In this document: positions 34,662 to 44,290 of the stretch, piece after piece
Position numbering within the stretch: the first letter of the stretch is position 1
Layout of the letters: each line of letters begins with the position of its first letter
Assembly (NCBI GenBank): GCA_963707465.1
Contig: CAVPQK010000015.1
Coordinates: 2,294,001 to 2,358,000, forward strand
DNA length: 64,000 nucleotides
Direction: 5' to 3'
Source of the DNA: Bog-159 sp963707465
Lineage (GTDB): Bacteria; Acidobacteriota; Terriglobia; Bryobacterales; Bryobacteraceae
The notes under the pieces: generated by a model
Database searches by the model: none
What the model saw: the letters and a program-made list of their open reading frames with translations, nothing else
Told to the model about the DNA's origin: nothing
Made by a program: the position numbers and the translations under genes

Positions 34662-35252
34662 ATGCCAAATCGTGGTCGGTTCCGTACACTGGTTGTGGTT
34701 TCGATGGCCCTGGCCATTTCGGCGGCTATCGCGCGCGCCGCGGAAGTGCCACGCCCTTCTCCGGATTACGCGGTCAGCATGATCGGCGGACAGCAGATCC
34801 AGTTGAGTCAGTACAAGGGCAAGGTGCGCGTGCTGGCATTCATCCTCACCACCTGCCCGCATTGCCAGAAGACCGTCGGGATCCTTTCCACCATGCAGAA
34901 GGAATACGGTCCGCAGGGTTTTCAGGTGCTGGCGAGCGCTATCGAAGACATGGCCGCCATGAACGTGCCGGATTTCATCAAGCGATTTCAGCCCGCCTTT
35001 CCGGTGGGATTCAGCCGCCGGGCGGATGTGGAGGCATACCTGCAACATCCTTCGATATTCCGGATGCTGATGCCCCAGGTCGTGTTCATCGACCGCGAGG
35101 GGACCATCCGCGCGCAGTATGCGGGCGACGACAAATTCTTCGCCGATGACCAGGAGAAGCACGTCCGGGACCAGATCGAGGCGCTGCTGAAGGGAGCGCC
35201 GGCAGCGCACAAGAAGGGTGCGGCGGCGCCCCCGGTGAAGAAAGCGTCCTGA
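34662..35252 (+). CDS. periplasmic thioredoxin-fold (TlpA/peroxiredoxin-like) protein
   Basis: 196 residues from ATG 34662, with a signal peptide ending ARAAE. The redoxin core has YKGKVRVLAFILTTCPHCQKT, where CPHC is the redox motif, and MPQVVFIDREG contains the cis-proline. A Lys/Ala/Pro-rich tail (residues 180-196) follows. Expected role: thiol-disulfide exchange in the periplasm, possibly reduction of cytochrome cysteines or of partner proteins. It starts 10 bases after the metallopeptidase gene. Confidence 0.85.
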   Translation: MPNRGRFRTLVVVSMALAISAAIARAAEVPRPSPDYAVSMIGGQQIQLSQYKGKVRVLAFILTTCPHCQKTVGILSTMQKEYGPQGFQVLASAIEDMAAMNVPDFIKRFQPAFPVGFSRRADVEAYLQHPSIFRMLMPQVVFIDREGTIRAQYAGDDKFFADDQEKHVRDQIEALLKGAPAAHKKGAAAPPVKKAS

Positions 35253-35538
35253 CGTGCACCAGTTTCACCAATTGGGGGGGCGGGGCTGCGCCCGCGCATC
35301 CGCTCCGGATTACGCCGGCCAAGAAGGGCAGCTGCAAGTCCGATGTCAGCCAGCGGCACGACGAGTACTTTGCCGCCGATGCCTGACCCAGGCGGCCTCA
35401 GGACCTATGATCGACATTTCGAATTGATGCGCTCGAAATGTTGGCGGTAGGCCTGTCGATTTGCCCGTGCCCCATTCGATATAAGGGTAGACCGGGAGCC
35501 GCGTTCAGCCGTCGCGGAGTTCCCGAAGGAGCACCCAT

Positions 35539-38022
35539 ATGACCGGAAACGACAGCAGATTTTCGCGCCCGAACGACGCCATCGGCGCCATATGGCGCAA
35601 CCTTAAAATCGCGGCCCGCTCGCTGGCTCGCACCAGAGGACTTACACTTACCGTGGTTCTCACGCTGGCGCTCGGCATCGGCGCGAACTCCGCCATGTTC
35701 AGCGTGGTGCGCGGCGTTCTCTTGCGCCCCCTCGCCAACCGTGACGAAAACCGCCTGATCTACATCCGCCAGAGCGCGCGCGGCCTCGGCGCTGACGACA
35801 TCGCGTTCTCGGTCCCGGAAATCAAGGATCTGCGCGATGGCGTGAAATCGCTGACCGCCTTCGGCGACTTTTCCACCATCGGCTTCACTATGGTCGGCCT
35901 CGGCCAGCCGCGCGAGGTCCAGGCCGGCGTGGTTGGCGGATCCTATTTCGACGTGATGGGACTGCATCCTGTACTCGGCCGCCTGCTGGGTCCACGCGAC
36001 GATGGCCCGAGCGCCGCCGGCGCGGCTGTGCTGACGTACCGATTCTGGACCGCAGTGCTCAAAAGCGATCCCACGGTTCTCGGCAAAACCATCCGGCTCA
36101 GCGAGCGCACCGCAACTATAGTAGGCGTGCTGGAACCCTCGGTGCCGTATCCGGCGGAAACCCAGCTTTTCGCCAATGTCGTCACCAGCCCGCATCACCT
36201 CTCGGCCACCATGGTTACCGGACGGGTGCATCGCATGACGGAGTTGTTCGCGCGGCTCGCGCCGGGCACCACTCTGGACTCCGCGCGCGCTGAACTGCGG
36301 GTGGTCCACGGGGCCATGCTGCGAGCCCACCCGGAAGCGTATCCGGTAAAAGCGGATTTCCGCATCGACGCCGTCATGCTGCGCGAACAGATCACTTCGC
36401 GCGCCAAGACCGTCCTGCTGGTGCTGCTCGCCGCGGCGGGCCTGGTCTTTGTGATCGCGTGTTCCAACGTAGCGAATCTGATTCTCGCGCGCACCGTCCG
36501 GCGCGAAGGCGAATTGGCGGTGCGCGCGGCGCTGGGCGCCGGGGCCGGCACGCTGCGCCGCACCCTGCTGGCCGAAAGTCTGCTGCTCGGCTTGACGGGC
36601 GCCGCGGTCGGAGTTCTGAGCGCGCGGCCAATGGCAGCCATCCTGGCCCGGTACGCATCCCGCTTCTCGGTCCGCGCTCTGGACCTCACGGTGGATTCGA
36701 GCATGCTTTGGGTGGCCGCGCTGCTGGCCGTCGTCGCGGCGCTGCTTTTGGCGTTTGTCCCGCGCCTGCCGTCGCCGGGCGCTTTGTCGAGCGGCAGCCT
36801 GCGCATTACCGGCGGCACTAACCGGCGGCTGCGGGTTTTCGCCGTTACCCAGATTGCCGCGTGTTTTGTGCTGCTGGCCGGCGCGGGCATGCTGCTGAAG
36901 ACGCTGCTGGCCCTGCAGGCCGTCCAGACCGGCTTCGACACCCGCCACGTGCTCGCGTTGAACGTGCCCGCCAGCTCTTACGGGAAGACGCCCGATCAAA
37001 TCGTGGGCTTCTACAAGGAAGCCATACGGCGCATCACCGAATTGCCGGGCGTGGATCGCGTGGCGATGGGTATGGTGGTGCCGTGGCGGGACGCGGGCCG
37101 CTTCGGTCCGGGATTCGAATTCTCGGTGGAAGGCCGCGTCCGCGCGCCGGGCGAGGAAGATCCGCACGGCAGGCTGCGACTCGTTTCGCCGGGGTTCTTC
37201 GCGGCGCTCGGCGTTCCGATCCTGGCCGGCCGCGATTTCAACGATACCGATCGCCGGACTGGCGAGCCGGTAGTCATCGTCAGCCAGAGCCTGGCGCAGC
37301 GCATGTTTCCGAATCAGGATGCCGTCAACCACCACTTCATGTGGACCGATCCGGTGATGAAATTCGTCGACATTTCCGCGGGGCCGCGGCGCATCGTGGG
37401 AGTCGTCGCCGATGTCGACGACGAGAACGTGGTGCCCGGTCCGGCGCTCACCGTGTATCACCCCTTCGAGCAGCTACCGATCTGGAACGGGCGGCTGTTC
37501 GTTCACGCGCACGGCGATTTGTACGCGCTGGTGACGCCGGTCACACGCATTATTCGCGCGATGTCGCCGGAAACACCGGTGGAGCGCGCCGCGACACTCG
37601 AAGACATTCGAACCGAAGTGCTCACGCCCGACCGGCTGAACACGCTGGTATTCGGCGGCTTCGCGGCGGTCGCGCTGGCTATCGCGGTAGTCGGCGTCGC
37701 GGGTGTGTTGGCGTTCTCGGTGAGCCAGCGGACGCGCGAATTCGGCATCCGGCTGGCGGTCGGCGCCGAACCGCGGCATCTGGTCGCGGGTGTCCTCGCC
37801 GAAGGCGCGGTGATCGCGGCAGCCGGCGTCATCGCGGGCGCGGTCTGCGGGTTCGCGCTGGCGAACATCGCGCGCGCCTATTTTGAAGCCGTGCGGATAC
37901 CGGGCGCGGTGGTGGTGCTGGGATCGGCGGCGGTGCTGCTGGCTGCTGCCTCGGTAGCGTCCCTGCTGCCGGCCTTGCGCGCCGCGCGGGTGGATGTGCT
38001 GCAGGCGCTGCGCGCGGACTGA
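35539..38022 (+). CDS. ADOP-type (acidobacterial duplicated orphan permease) ABC-transporter permease
   Basis: An 827-residue protein. Two copies of the MacB-type module are visible: helix (LTVVLTLALGIGANSAMFSVV), periplasmic core (PCD, about 60-260), three helices (VLLVLLAAAGLVFVIACSNVANLILAR), then a second periplasmic core (about 455-660) and a final three-helix FtsX-like block (FGGFAAVALAIAVVGVAGVLAF ... REFGIRLAVGA). This duplicated layout without a cognate ATPase gene is the definition of ADOP permeases, numerous in Solibacter-type genomes. Substrate unknown. The upstream 286-base gap shows GAAGGAG before the start and no other feature I can support. Confidence 0.92.
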   Translation: MTGNDSRFSRPNDAIGAIWRNLKIAARSLARTRGLTLTVVLTLALGIGANSAMFSVVRGVLLRPLANRDENRLIYIRQSARGLGADDIAFSVPEIKDLRDGVKSLTAFGDFSTIGFTMVGLGQPREVQAGVVGGSYFDVMGLHPVLGRLLGPRDDGPSAAGAAVLTYRFWTAVLKSDPTVLGKTIRLSERTATIVGVLEPSVPYPAETQLFANVVTSPHHLSATMVTGRVHRMTELFARLAPGTTLDSARAELRVVHGAMLRAHPEAYPVKADFRIDAVMLREQITSRAKTVLLVLLAAAGLVFVIACSNVANLILARTVRREGELAVRAALGAGAGTLRRTLLAESLLLGLTGAAVGVLSARPMAAILARYASRFSVRALDLTVDSSMLWVAALLAVVAALLLAFVPRLPSPGALSSGSLRITGGTNRRLRVFAVTQIAACFVLLAGAGMLLKTLLALQAVQTGFDTRHVLALNVPASSYGKTPDQIVGFYKEAIRRITELPGVDRVAMGMVVPWRDAGRFGPGFEFSVEGRVRAPGEEDPHGRLRLVSPGFFAALGVPILAGRDFNDTDRRTGEPVVIVSQSLAQRMFPNQDAVNHHFMWTDPVMKFVDISAGPRRIVGVVADVDDENVVPGPALTVYHPFEQLPIWNGRLFVHAHGDLYALVTPVTRIIRAMSPETPVERAATLEDIRTEVLTPDRLNTLVFGGFAAVALAIAVVGVAGVLAFSVSQRTREFGIRLAVGAEPRHLVAGVLAEGAVIAAAGVIAGAVCGFALANIARAYFEAVRIPGAVVVLGSAAVLLAAASVASLLPALRAARVDVLQALRAD

Positions 38023-38023
38023 T

Positions 38024-38072
38024 GTGGGGCAGCCTCTGAGGCTGCGGGCCCGCTCTCAGCGGGTCCCTCACC
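38024..38072. repeat. double-hairpin intergenic element, copy D
   Basis: Starts GTGGGG; GCAGCCT (38029-38035)/AGGCTGC (38039-38045), then GGGCCCGCT (38046-38054)/AGCGGGTCC (38058-38066) with one G-U pair; ends CTCAC. Located between the convergent ADOP and CDP-alcohol phosphotransferase genes, where it could serve as a bidirectional terminator-like structure, although no T-run follows. Confidence 0.65.
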
Positions 38073-38772
38073 ACGGCGGCAATGGCTCCGCCCGGTAGAG
38101 CGCCGCGATATTGCGGATGCTCGAAACAATCAGCATCACCCCCATGCCTATAATCCCCACCGCCCCTCCCGCATCGAATAGCGGAAAGCGGCGCCCGAAC
38201 AAATTGCCCATCGGCTGGAAGAGCAAAGCGATGTTGCCCGCCATTAACAGCAGGCGCAACTCGGTGGGACTGAACTTCCAGTACGAGAGTTGAAATGTGC
38301 CCAGCGCATAAGCCGCCAGGTAAGCCTGGATCGACAGCATGAAATAAGCCACCAGCAAAACCGCTGCTACCATCGGGCTCATGTAACCCGACAGGCCCAT
38401 GCCGCCCACCAGGAAAAACGTCCCGAATGCATCCGTGATGTGGTCCACGTAGAAGCCGTAGCGCGGCCGCTGCCGGTTGCGCACCCTAGCCAGCGTTCCA
38501 TCCAGGCTGTCGCCCAGCCAGTTGGCTGCCAGCCAGAAGATCACCGCCAGCAGCATGTACCGGTTCCAGCGCGCCAGCCAGTAACACAGGCCGGCGAAGA
38601 ACATGGAGACGAATCCGAGAAGCGTGAGGTGATCGGAGTTAATCCAGCGCGGCGTGGCATGCGCCATGCGGACAAGCAGCCGCTTTTCGACGGGCGCGAA
38701 GAAGCTCTCCTGTTCGCGGCCCGCCTCGCGAAATTTCCCCGGTGTGTCCGGCATAACTAATAGGATAGCCAT
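38068..38772 (-). CDS. CDP-alcohol phosphatidyltransferase-family membrane enzyme
   Basis: A 234-residue membrane protein. The diagnostic motif D-x2-DG-x2-AR-x8-G-x3-D-x3-D is present as DSLDGTLAR plus GFYVDHITD at about residues 88-115; the aspartates bind two metal ions. Six or so helices are visible. The family moves a phosphate-alcohol unit from a CDP-lipid or CDP-alcohol to an acceptor alcohol in phospholipid synthesis. The acceptor (inositol, glycerol-phosphate or other) cannot be told. A start at 38754 (MPDTPGKF) is equally possible. Confidence 0.88.
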   Translation of the reverse strand: MAILLVMPDTPGKFREAGREQESFFAPVEKRLLVRMAHATPRWINSDHLTLLGFVSMFFAGLCYWLARWNRYMLLAVIFWLAANWLGDSLDGTLARVRNRQRPRYGFYVDHITDAFGTFFLVGGMGLSGYMSPMVAAVLLVAYFMLSIQAYLAAYALGTFQLSYWKFSPTELRLLLMAGNIALLFQPMGNLFGRRFPLFDAGGAVGIIGMGVMLIVSSIRNIAALYRAEPLPPW

Positions 38773-38840
38773 GTTGGGCTACAGCCACCACGCGCGAGAT
38801 CCTACATAAAGTTGCGCGGCCGCCCGCCGATACAGAGGTT

Positions 38841-39719
38841 GTGGGATGTGTGACGCAAACTCCGGATGGCGGCCTGGGCGGGGCGCCGCCGCCGATTCAG
38901 GCCCGGGATGGCCTTTGCCAACTGCCGGTTTTCGGGCCGGTAGCTCTGAAAATGTTGAACCTGCTCGCAAACCAGCAGGCGGAGGTGCGGTCGCTCGCGG
39001 GCCTCTTGCGGACCGATCCGGCACTCAGCGCGGAAGTGCTGGCCGTTGCCAACTCGTCGTTCTATGGCACGCCGCAATATATCGACAATCTGGCGCGGGC
39101 GATTTTGGTCTTAGGATTCGAACGAACCCGGTCTCTCACGCTAACGGTGGCCCTGAGGTCGTTCACACTACATCCGGCGAACGCCCAAGTTATGCTAGCT
39201 TGTTGGCACCACAGCATGGCGACGGCGCTGCTGGCGGAAGAATTGGCGCCGCTGTACGAGATCGCTAAAGACCGCGCCTATACCGCCGCGTTGATACACG
39301 ATGTGGGACGGCTGGGATTATTGAGGGCCTATGGCGAGCTGTATGCCCCCCTATTCGCGACCGTGCACGATACCCTGGCCGCTTGCCTGGAAGCCGAGCG
39401 CAACCTGTTCGAGATGGACCACTGTCAAGCCGGCCTGTTGCTCACCCAGCGCTGGGGTTTTCCCTCCGAATATTCGCGCGTGGCCGGCTGCCATCATGGC
39501 GAACTGCCCGCGGCAAAGCAGGATCTGGTCTCGCTCACCCACACTGCCTGCCTTCTCGCCGACGCTCTGGGATTCCCGGCGGTGGTCCTCGCCCAAAAGC
39601 CCTCCACCAACGCCATTGTGGCCCAATTGCCGGCCAATCCGTGGAATCCCTATACGTTCCACGAAGAGCAATTGAAGGACAGGATCGCCAAACAGATCGC
39701 CAGTGTGGAGCAGAGATGA
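38841..39719 (+). CDS. HDOD-domain signalling protein
   Basis: A 292-residue protein (GTG start; another GTG nine bases on is possible). The HDOD domain runs from about 25 to 240: LPVFGPVALKMLNLLANQQAEVRSL, DPALSAEVLAVANSSFYG, and LVLGFERTRSLTL, then TAALIHDVGRLGLL, where HD-like residues sit. HDOD proteins are output or regulatory modules of two-component and c-di-GMP networks, catalytically inactive relatives of HD phosphodiesterases. No attached receiver or GGDEF domain is present. The adjacent genes give no further hint. Confidence 0.85.
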   Translation: MGCVTQTPDGGLGGAPPPIQARDGLCQLPVFGPVALKMLNLLANQQAEVRSLAGLLRTDPALSAEVLAVANSSFYGTPQYIDNLARAILVLGFERTRSLTLTVALRSFTLHPANAQVMLACWHHSMATALLAEELAPLYEIAKDRAYTAALIHDVGRLGLLRAYGELYAPLFATVHDTLAACLEAERNLFEMDHCQAGLLLTQRWGFPSEYSRVAGCHHGELPAAKQDLVSLTHTACLLADALGFPAVVLAQKPSTNAIVAQLPANPWNPYTFHEEQLKDRIAKQIASVEQR

Positions 39720-39925
39720 GGGTGGCGCACTGAGACTGGCGGCTTTCGGGAACGCTGAACAAAGACATTGTTGTTGAGCTCGTAACGACGGTTCACCCCA
39801 TCAGCCTCGCGCCGCGCTGAAGCTGGGAATCGGCTGGCCCGTCGCCGAGCGCCGGTGCAGAGCCGCATCGGTGATGTGCTGCTTGACGACCTTGCCGGCG
39901 CCGCTGAATACCGGAGGTAACCTTC

Positions 39926-40111
39926 ATGGGAACTTTAATCGCTCCCCAGCTCGCGACGTGCGTTGCATCGAGCGGGCTTCCTGAAGCGCCTTCGGTCGAA
40001 AGCCACGCAGCGTTGCTTAAATCGTCAAAATCTCTTATATTCGTAACTTACCCGCCGCCAGGGCCGAAAGGTCTTGGCGGTTCAGAAGCCGCTACGGGCG
40101 AAAGCCTATAG
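39926..40111 (+). CDS. possible 61-residue protein with strong ribosome-binding site
   Basis: ATG at 39926 is preceded by an excellent GGAGGTAAC at 39911-39919. The predicted product (MGTLIAPQLATCVASSGLPE...) has no recognisable motif, and its second half coincides with the RNA hairpins described below, so it could be a chance frame or a leader peptide. The rest of the 446-base stretch 39720-40165 holds no other gene I can support. Confidence 0.25.
   Translation: MGTLIAPQLATCVASSGLPEAPSVESHAALLKSSKSLIFVTYPPPGPKGLGGSEAATGESL
40013..40041 (+). promoter_or_regulatory. candidate promoter of the small RNA
   Basis: TTGCTT (40013-40018), 17-base spacer, TATATT (40036-40041). Predicted transcription start near 40048, directly ahead of two strong hairpins. 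Local base composition is AT-rich compared with its surroundings. Confidence 0.5.
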
Positions 40112-40126
40112 CGGCTTCTGCATTTT
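40048..40126 (+). ncRNA. candidate small RNA with two GAAA-tetraloop hairpins
   Basis: Hairpin 1: 40055-40065 pairs with 40070-40080 (11 pairs, two G-U) around the loop GAAA. Hairpin 2: 40083-40099 pairs with 40104-40120 (16 of 17 positions) also around GAAA; it is followed by CATTTT, a short U-run compatible with intrinsic termination. A promoter-like sequence ends just upstream. Both stems with the same GNRA tetraloop, separated by 2 bases, are unlikely by chance. I do not recognise a known RNA family. It could also be the structured end of a leader for the ORF at 39926, or an attC-like DNA hairpin. Confidence 0.5.
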
Positions 40127-40165
40127 GCTGTCGATCAGCGCCGGCTAACGGGTAGCACCCGCCCC

Positions 40166-43100
40166 TCACTTGAACCGCCGCTTGAGCACGAAATTCAGCC
40201 CCACCAGCCCGTTCTCCTCCCGCAGCAGCACCGCCGACCAGTTCCTGCTGAACGCCCACTCCACCTGGATCACCAGCGGATTCGTGCTGGTCACATCGGT
40301 GATGTAAGTAAAAGTGATCTCGGGAGTCACTTGCTGTTCGACCGTGAGCCGGGCCTGGGGGTTGTTTTCCACCCCGGTCGTTCCGGTCAGCGTCGGGTCG
40401 ATCTTCAGCCGCGTCACGCCGAAAAAGCGCTGCAGCCGGCCGGTGATCGGGCTGGCGATGGCCTCGCCCAGCAGGGCCTGCGCGCCCATCTGCTGCATGG
40501 ATTGCGGCGCTCCCGGACCGGACATCAGCGTCGCGTAGTCCGACGTCGGAGAAACCCCGGTGGCCAGCAGCGCCACAATATCGGAAAAGGGCATGGGCGG
40601 GTCCGAGCGCGGCGTCAGCGCCAGCTTGTTGATCGGCCCGGATATATTCAGGATTACGTCGATGCCGCGCGCCTTGGTATCCAAGTCCATGTCCAGCACC
40701 GGCTCGATCTTCACCGCATTGTAGAACGCGATCGACCCTTGGTTCACGGTAAATGGTGTGCCGAAGAAAACCACCCGGCCCCCGCTGATATTGATCCGGC
40801 CCAGCAGCGACGGATTGGTGCCGGTGCCCCGCAGCCTCAGGCTGGCTTCCGCCTGCAGTCCCTGCGCCAGCGAACTCTGGAATGTAATGTCCGGCGCGCT
40901 GTCGATCTCCACGTCGAAGTGCATGTTGGCCAACAGGCCGGTCTGCGCCGACGGCGTGCGCACCGGTTCCGCCGATTTCGCCAGGATGGAACTGAAATCG
41001 GAGTGCGGATTGAATCCCGTGCGCAGCACCGTGATGTGGCCGGAAAGCGTGCTGCTGTCGCTGGAGCCCGTCAGGCTCAACGAAGCGTTGGCCACCGTGC
41101 TGAAATCTTCGGGATAGCGTACCCGCAGCTCGTGCGCGGTGGCCTGCAGGCGGAACACCAAGATGTCGCCGCCATAGCCGGCGAATCCGGAAAGCGTCAC
41201 GGTCCCGCCGCCGCTTTCGCCGGACAAGTTTTGGATGGTGGCGCGGGTGCCGTCGAAAAGAATCACGCCGTTGGTCTTCGACACCACCACCGGCAGGTCG
41301 GCCAGGCTGAGCGTGGCGTCTTTAATATCCATGCGGCCGGCGATCTGCGGTTGGGCCAATGGTCCGCGAATGGTGACGCCGGTTTCGATCAGGCCCGTGC
41401 CGTAAATGTCCTCGGTGACGTCCCGCAGGCTGGCCAGGTCGAAGGTGCCGCTGACGCGCAGGTCCAGCGCATCCTTATGATCCAGGTTGACCGTTCCGGT
41501 TAGCGACAGATCGGTGGCCCGGCCCACGAAGCGGGCGCTTTCCACTTTCACCACGTTGCGCTCCATGCCGATCACGATCGGGGCGGCGTTGTGGAGCGTT
41601 AGCACGTTGCTGGTGGCCGCCAGGTCCGCGCCCGGCCCGGCTTCGAAGGAGGGGATACGCAACTGCGCCTTCCACAAGTCCGGCTTCAGCGCCGGGCCGG
41701 CGATGGTGAGCGTGCCCTCGGCCGACCCCGCGATCAGCATGCCGCCGGGAGGCTGTCTGCCTCTCAGCCAGAGCCGCAACCGTTCCAGGTCAAGCCGCTT
41801 GAAGCTCAACTGCATGCTGCCTGGATAATCGTCCGTCAGGCTCCACTTGCCATCGCCTGCGATCACCGAACCCGCCAGTTCGGAATCGAAGTGGGCCGCC
41901 AGTTCCGAGCCTTTGGTCGTGGCGGTCAGAGTTGCGTCGCGCACCGACTGATCGTTGATCCGCAGGCCCTTTCCGGCCAGCGTGCCGTTCAAGCTGGTCA
42001 GGTGGACGCCGGGAAGTCCGGGTTTGGTGGGCGCTATATCCAGCGCCCCTGTGAAATGCAATTCGGCCGTGCCGCCGATGCCGGGATACCCCTTGCTCAC
42101 CATCTGAATCTGGGCGAGCGGCATGGCATTGCTGTCCACCTGAAAATGCAATTCACCCTTTCCGAGGTTGCCGGACTGGTGTTGGTAGCGCGCCTCGACG
42201 GCGACGTTCTTGCCGCCCGCCGCCAGTTGCGCGTTAGCCAGCTCCACGGTTGTGCCGCCGTAAACCAGCTTGCCCGTGAAGCGGTCGAACGGTTCGCCCT
42301 CGAGCGCACCCTTGACGGCCGTGACCGTCGCTTCGATGTGCGGATCGCCGATCGTTCCCGAAATCTTGCCCTCCGCGCTGACGGTCCCCTCCGCGGGAAA
42401 GTCCCGGATCTCCGCAATCGCCATCAGCTCCGCCGCCGGGGCGTTGCGGATCGAACCCGCGAACGAGACGGCGCTGGCATCCTCAACCTTCCAATCCCGC
42501 ATCCCCAACGAGCCTGCGCCACTCGCATGCAGCGCGCCTTGCTGCAGGCTGCCGTTGTGCACCGTCAGACCGGCGCTGGCGAGGTCGATATCGCCGGTGA
42601 GCGCCTCGTAGGTCCGGCCTTGCCAAACCACATTTGAAGCATTGCCGTGCCCGGTTATGCGCGGGTCTTCCAGCGCGCCTGTAACCCAGCCATTGAACAC
42701 CGCCTCACCAGACTGCAGTTTTACCGGGAGCGACTGGATATCGAAAGCCGGCAGCACGTCGTCCAGATTCCGTGAGTCCGCGTGCACGCGCAGCCGCCGC
42801 CCCAGCACGCCGGAGAAATCGAGGCGCGTGGATGGCAGCGACAGAGTTGACGTTCCCAGATCCAGCGTTTCGCTGGCTGCATCGTAGGCCGCTTGGATCG
42901 AGCCGCTCACGGCCGCGCCGGCGCCCGCGGGCGAAATCGCCATGTGCCCTCCGACCTTCAATGTGCTGGTGTTGCCGAAGGTAACGCTCAACTGCATCGG
43001 ACCGGATGCGGCCCCATCCCACGGCACGCTCTGGCCATCGTAGACGCGCATCATTTTCCGCACATCGAAACCGGCCACGTCTCCTTCCACGTGCACATGC

Positions 43101-44290
43101 TGGAAGTCCGCGATCTGCGTCTTCCCTTCGAACGTTCCGTCCAACGTGTCGAGGTGAATGCCGCCGGCCTCCACCGTCTGGTGCCGCAGCACCACGGTTT
43201 CCATGCGCCCGCTTACGGGGAAAGGCACCAGCGGCCGGTTCGTTCCCGTCAGCGAGGCCATCGCCAGACCTGCAATGCGCAGGCCGGAGACGGCGATCCT
43301 GCGCGGGTCGATATTGAAACCGGCATCGGCGTGGAGGTCGCGCAACATGAAGTGCGGGTCCGGACCAAAGAGCACACCGGCCGCGTGCAGAGCGCCGTTC
43401 ACCAGGTACTCCGAGGTGCCGTGGAAGCTGGCCTTCCCGGCCAGCGTCACCGGACCCTCCAGTACCGTTCGCCAGTGCAGCGTGCGCGTCACTTCGCCCA
43501 GCGACGCGCGCACCTTATATTGAAACGCGCCTGAGAAATCGGTGAGGCTCTCGATCGCGCCGGAGAATTCCACCTGTGACGGCCCGGTGGATACGCGCCC
43601 GAAATCGATCCGCACCCGATTTTTCTCTACCGCGAGCGCCAGGCTCACGTCCAGGGGAACAGGCTCGAAACCGCCCCAGTGGAAGCGCGCCGGCGCCACG
43701 GAGAACTGTCCGCTATACCGGGGTCCGGCCAAGTCATAAGCGAACTGCGCGCGCAGATTATGGCCTTCCGCGTCGAACGGCGTTTTCCCCTGGCCCGCTA
43801 TTTCGAAGCTGCCGTCTTCGAGGCTCAACCGGCCGATGGCCAGATCCAGAATGGTCTCGACCGTACCTTTGCCTGCCCGCCGCACCTTCGGCGCGGGCAG
43901 GTTGGTGTGCCCATCCGGATACAAAATCAGGTAAAGCTGCGGATGCCGCACATCCAGGTATTCCAGATCGACCGACCGCTTCGCCACGGAAACGATCTTG
44001 ATGCCCACCGCGATCGCGTCCGCGCGCGCCAGCGGCGGCGCTCCCGGCGGCTCGCTCCCGTGCAGCACGAAACCATCCACCTCCGCGCGCAGCCGCTTCC
44101 AGTCGAACCGGAAGGCGCCAATCTCCGCGCGCCCGCCGGTGGCCTTTTCCACTTCCGCGACGATCCGATCGCGGACTTTTCCGCGGAACCAATCGCTGCG
44201 CAGGACCAGAATCGCGCTGATTGCCAACAGCAGCACCAGCGCCGCCAGGCTCGCTGCCACGATCAGGAATCGGCGAGCGCGGCGGCTCAC
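40166..44290 (-). CDS. tamB: TamB-like inner-membrane-anchored outer-membrane assembly/lipid-transport protein
   Basis: About 1374 residues from the GTG at 44290, which overlaps the TGA of the SurA-like gene (GTGA). A single N-terminal membrane helix (FLIVAASLAALVLLLAISAILVL) is followed by an AsmA-like start, a very long region of beta-strands with recurring short repeats (the hydrophobic groove of the AsmA/TamB superfamily), and a C-terminal DUF490/TamB domain with PPMPFSDIVALLATG, SSLAQGLQAEASLRLRGT and the final NGLVGLNFVLKRRFK. TamB-type proteins span the periplasm and carry phospholipids or help Omp85 partners fold barrels. The neighbouring Omp85 gene supports this. Confidence 0.9.
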   Translation of the reverse strand: MSRRARRFLIVAASLAALVLLLAISAILVLRSDWFRGKVRDRIVAEVEKATGGRAEIGAFRFDWKRLRAEVDGFVLHGSEPPGAPPLARADAIAVGIKIVSVAKRSVDLEYLDVRHPQLYLILYPDGHTNLPAPKVRRAGKGTVETILDLAIGRLSLEDGSFEIAGQGKTPFDAEGHNLRAQFAYDLAGPRYSGQFSVAPARFHWGGFEPVPLDVSLALAVEKNRVRIDFGRVSTGPSQVEFSGAIESLTDFSGAFQYKVRASLGEVTRTLHWRTVLEGPVTLAGKASFHGTSEYLVNGALHAAGVLFGPDPHFMLRDLHADAGFNIDPRRIAVSGLRIAGLAMASLTGTNRPLVPFPVSGRMETVVLRHQTVEAGGIHLDTLDGTFEGKTQIADFQHVHVEGDVAGFDVRKMMRVYDGQSVPWDGAASGPMQLSVTFGNTSTLKVGGHMAISPAGAGAAVSGSIQAAYDAASETLDLGTSTLSLPSTRLDFSGVLGRRLRVHADSRNLDDVLPAFDIQSLPVKLQSGEAVFNGWVTGALEDPRITGHGNASNVVWQGRTYEALTGDIDLASAGLTVHNGSLQQGALHASGAGSLGMRDWKVEDASAVSFAGSIRNAPAAELMAIAEIRDFPAEGTVSAEGKISGTIGDPHIEATVTAVKGALEGEPFDRFTGKLVYGGTTVELANAQLAAGGKNVAVEARYQHQSGNLGKGELHFQVDSNAMPLAQIQMVSKGYPGIGGTAELHFTGALDIAPTKPGLPGVHLTSLNGTLAGKGLRINDQSVRDATLTATTKGSELAAHFDSELAGSVIAGDGKWSLTDDYPGSMQLSFKRLDLERLRLWLRGRQPPGGMLIAGSAEGTLTIAGPALKPDLWKAQLRIPSFEAGPGADLAATSNVLTLHNAAPIVIGMERNVVKVESARFVGRATDLSLTGTVNLDHKDALDLRVSGTFDLASLRDVTEDIYGTGLIETGVTIRGPLAQPQIAGRMDIKDATLSLADLPVVVSKTNGVILFDGTRATIQNLSGESGGGTVTLSGFAGYGGDILVFRLQATAHELRVRYPEDFSTVANASLSLTGSSDSSTLSGHITVLRTGFNPHSDFSSILAKSAEPVRTPSAQTGLLANMHFDVEIDSAPDITFQSSLAQGLQAEASLRLRGTGTNPSLLGRINISGGRVVFFGTPFTVNQGSIAFYNAVKIEPVLDMDLDTKARGIDVILNISGPINKLALTPRSDPPMPFSDIVALLATGVSPTSDYATLMSGPGAPQSMQQMGAQALLGEAIASPITGRLQRFFGVTRLKIDPTLTGTTGVENNPQARLTVEQQVTPEITFTYITDVTSTNPLVIQVEWAFSRNWSAVLLREENGLVGLNFVLKRRFK

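Noticed and set aside
35253..35400. Short gene remnant between the thioredoxin and ADOP genes
   Set aside because: A readable stretch ends in YFAADA but has no start, ribosome site or recognisable motif.
35398..37461. 687-residue open frame on the minus strand opposite the ADOP permease
   Set aside because: It is rich in Arg/His/Gln with no motif and mirrors the codon pattern of the convincing plus-strand permease; a high-GC antisense shadow.
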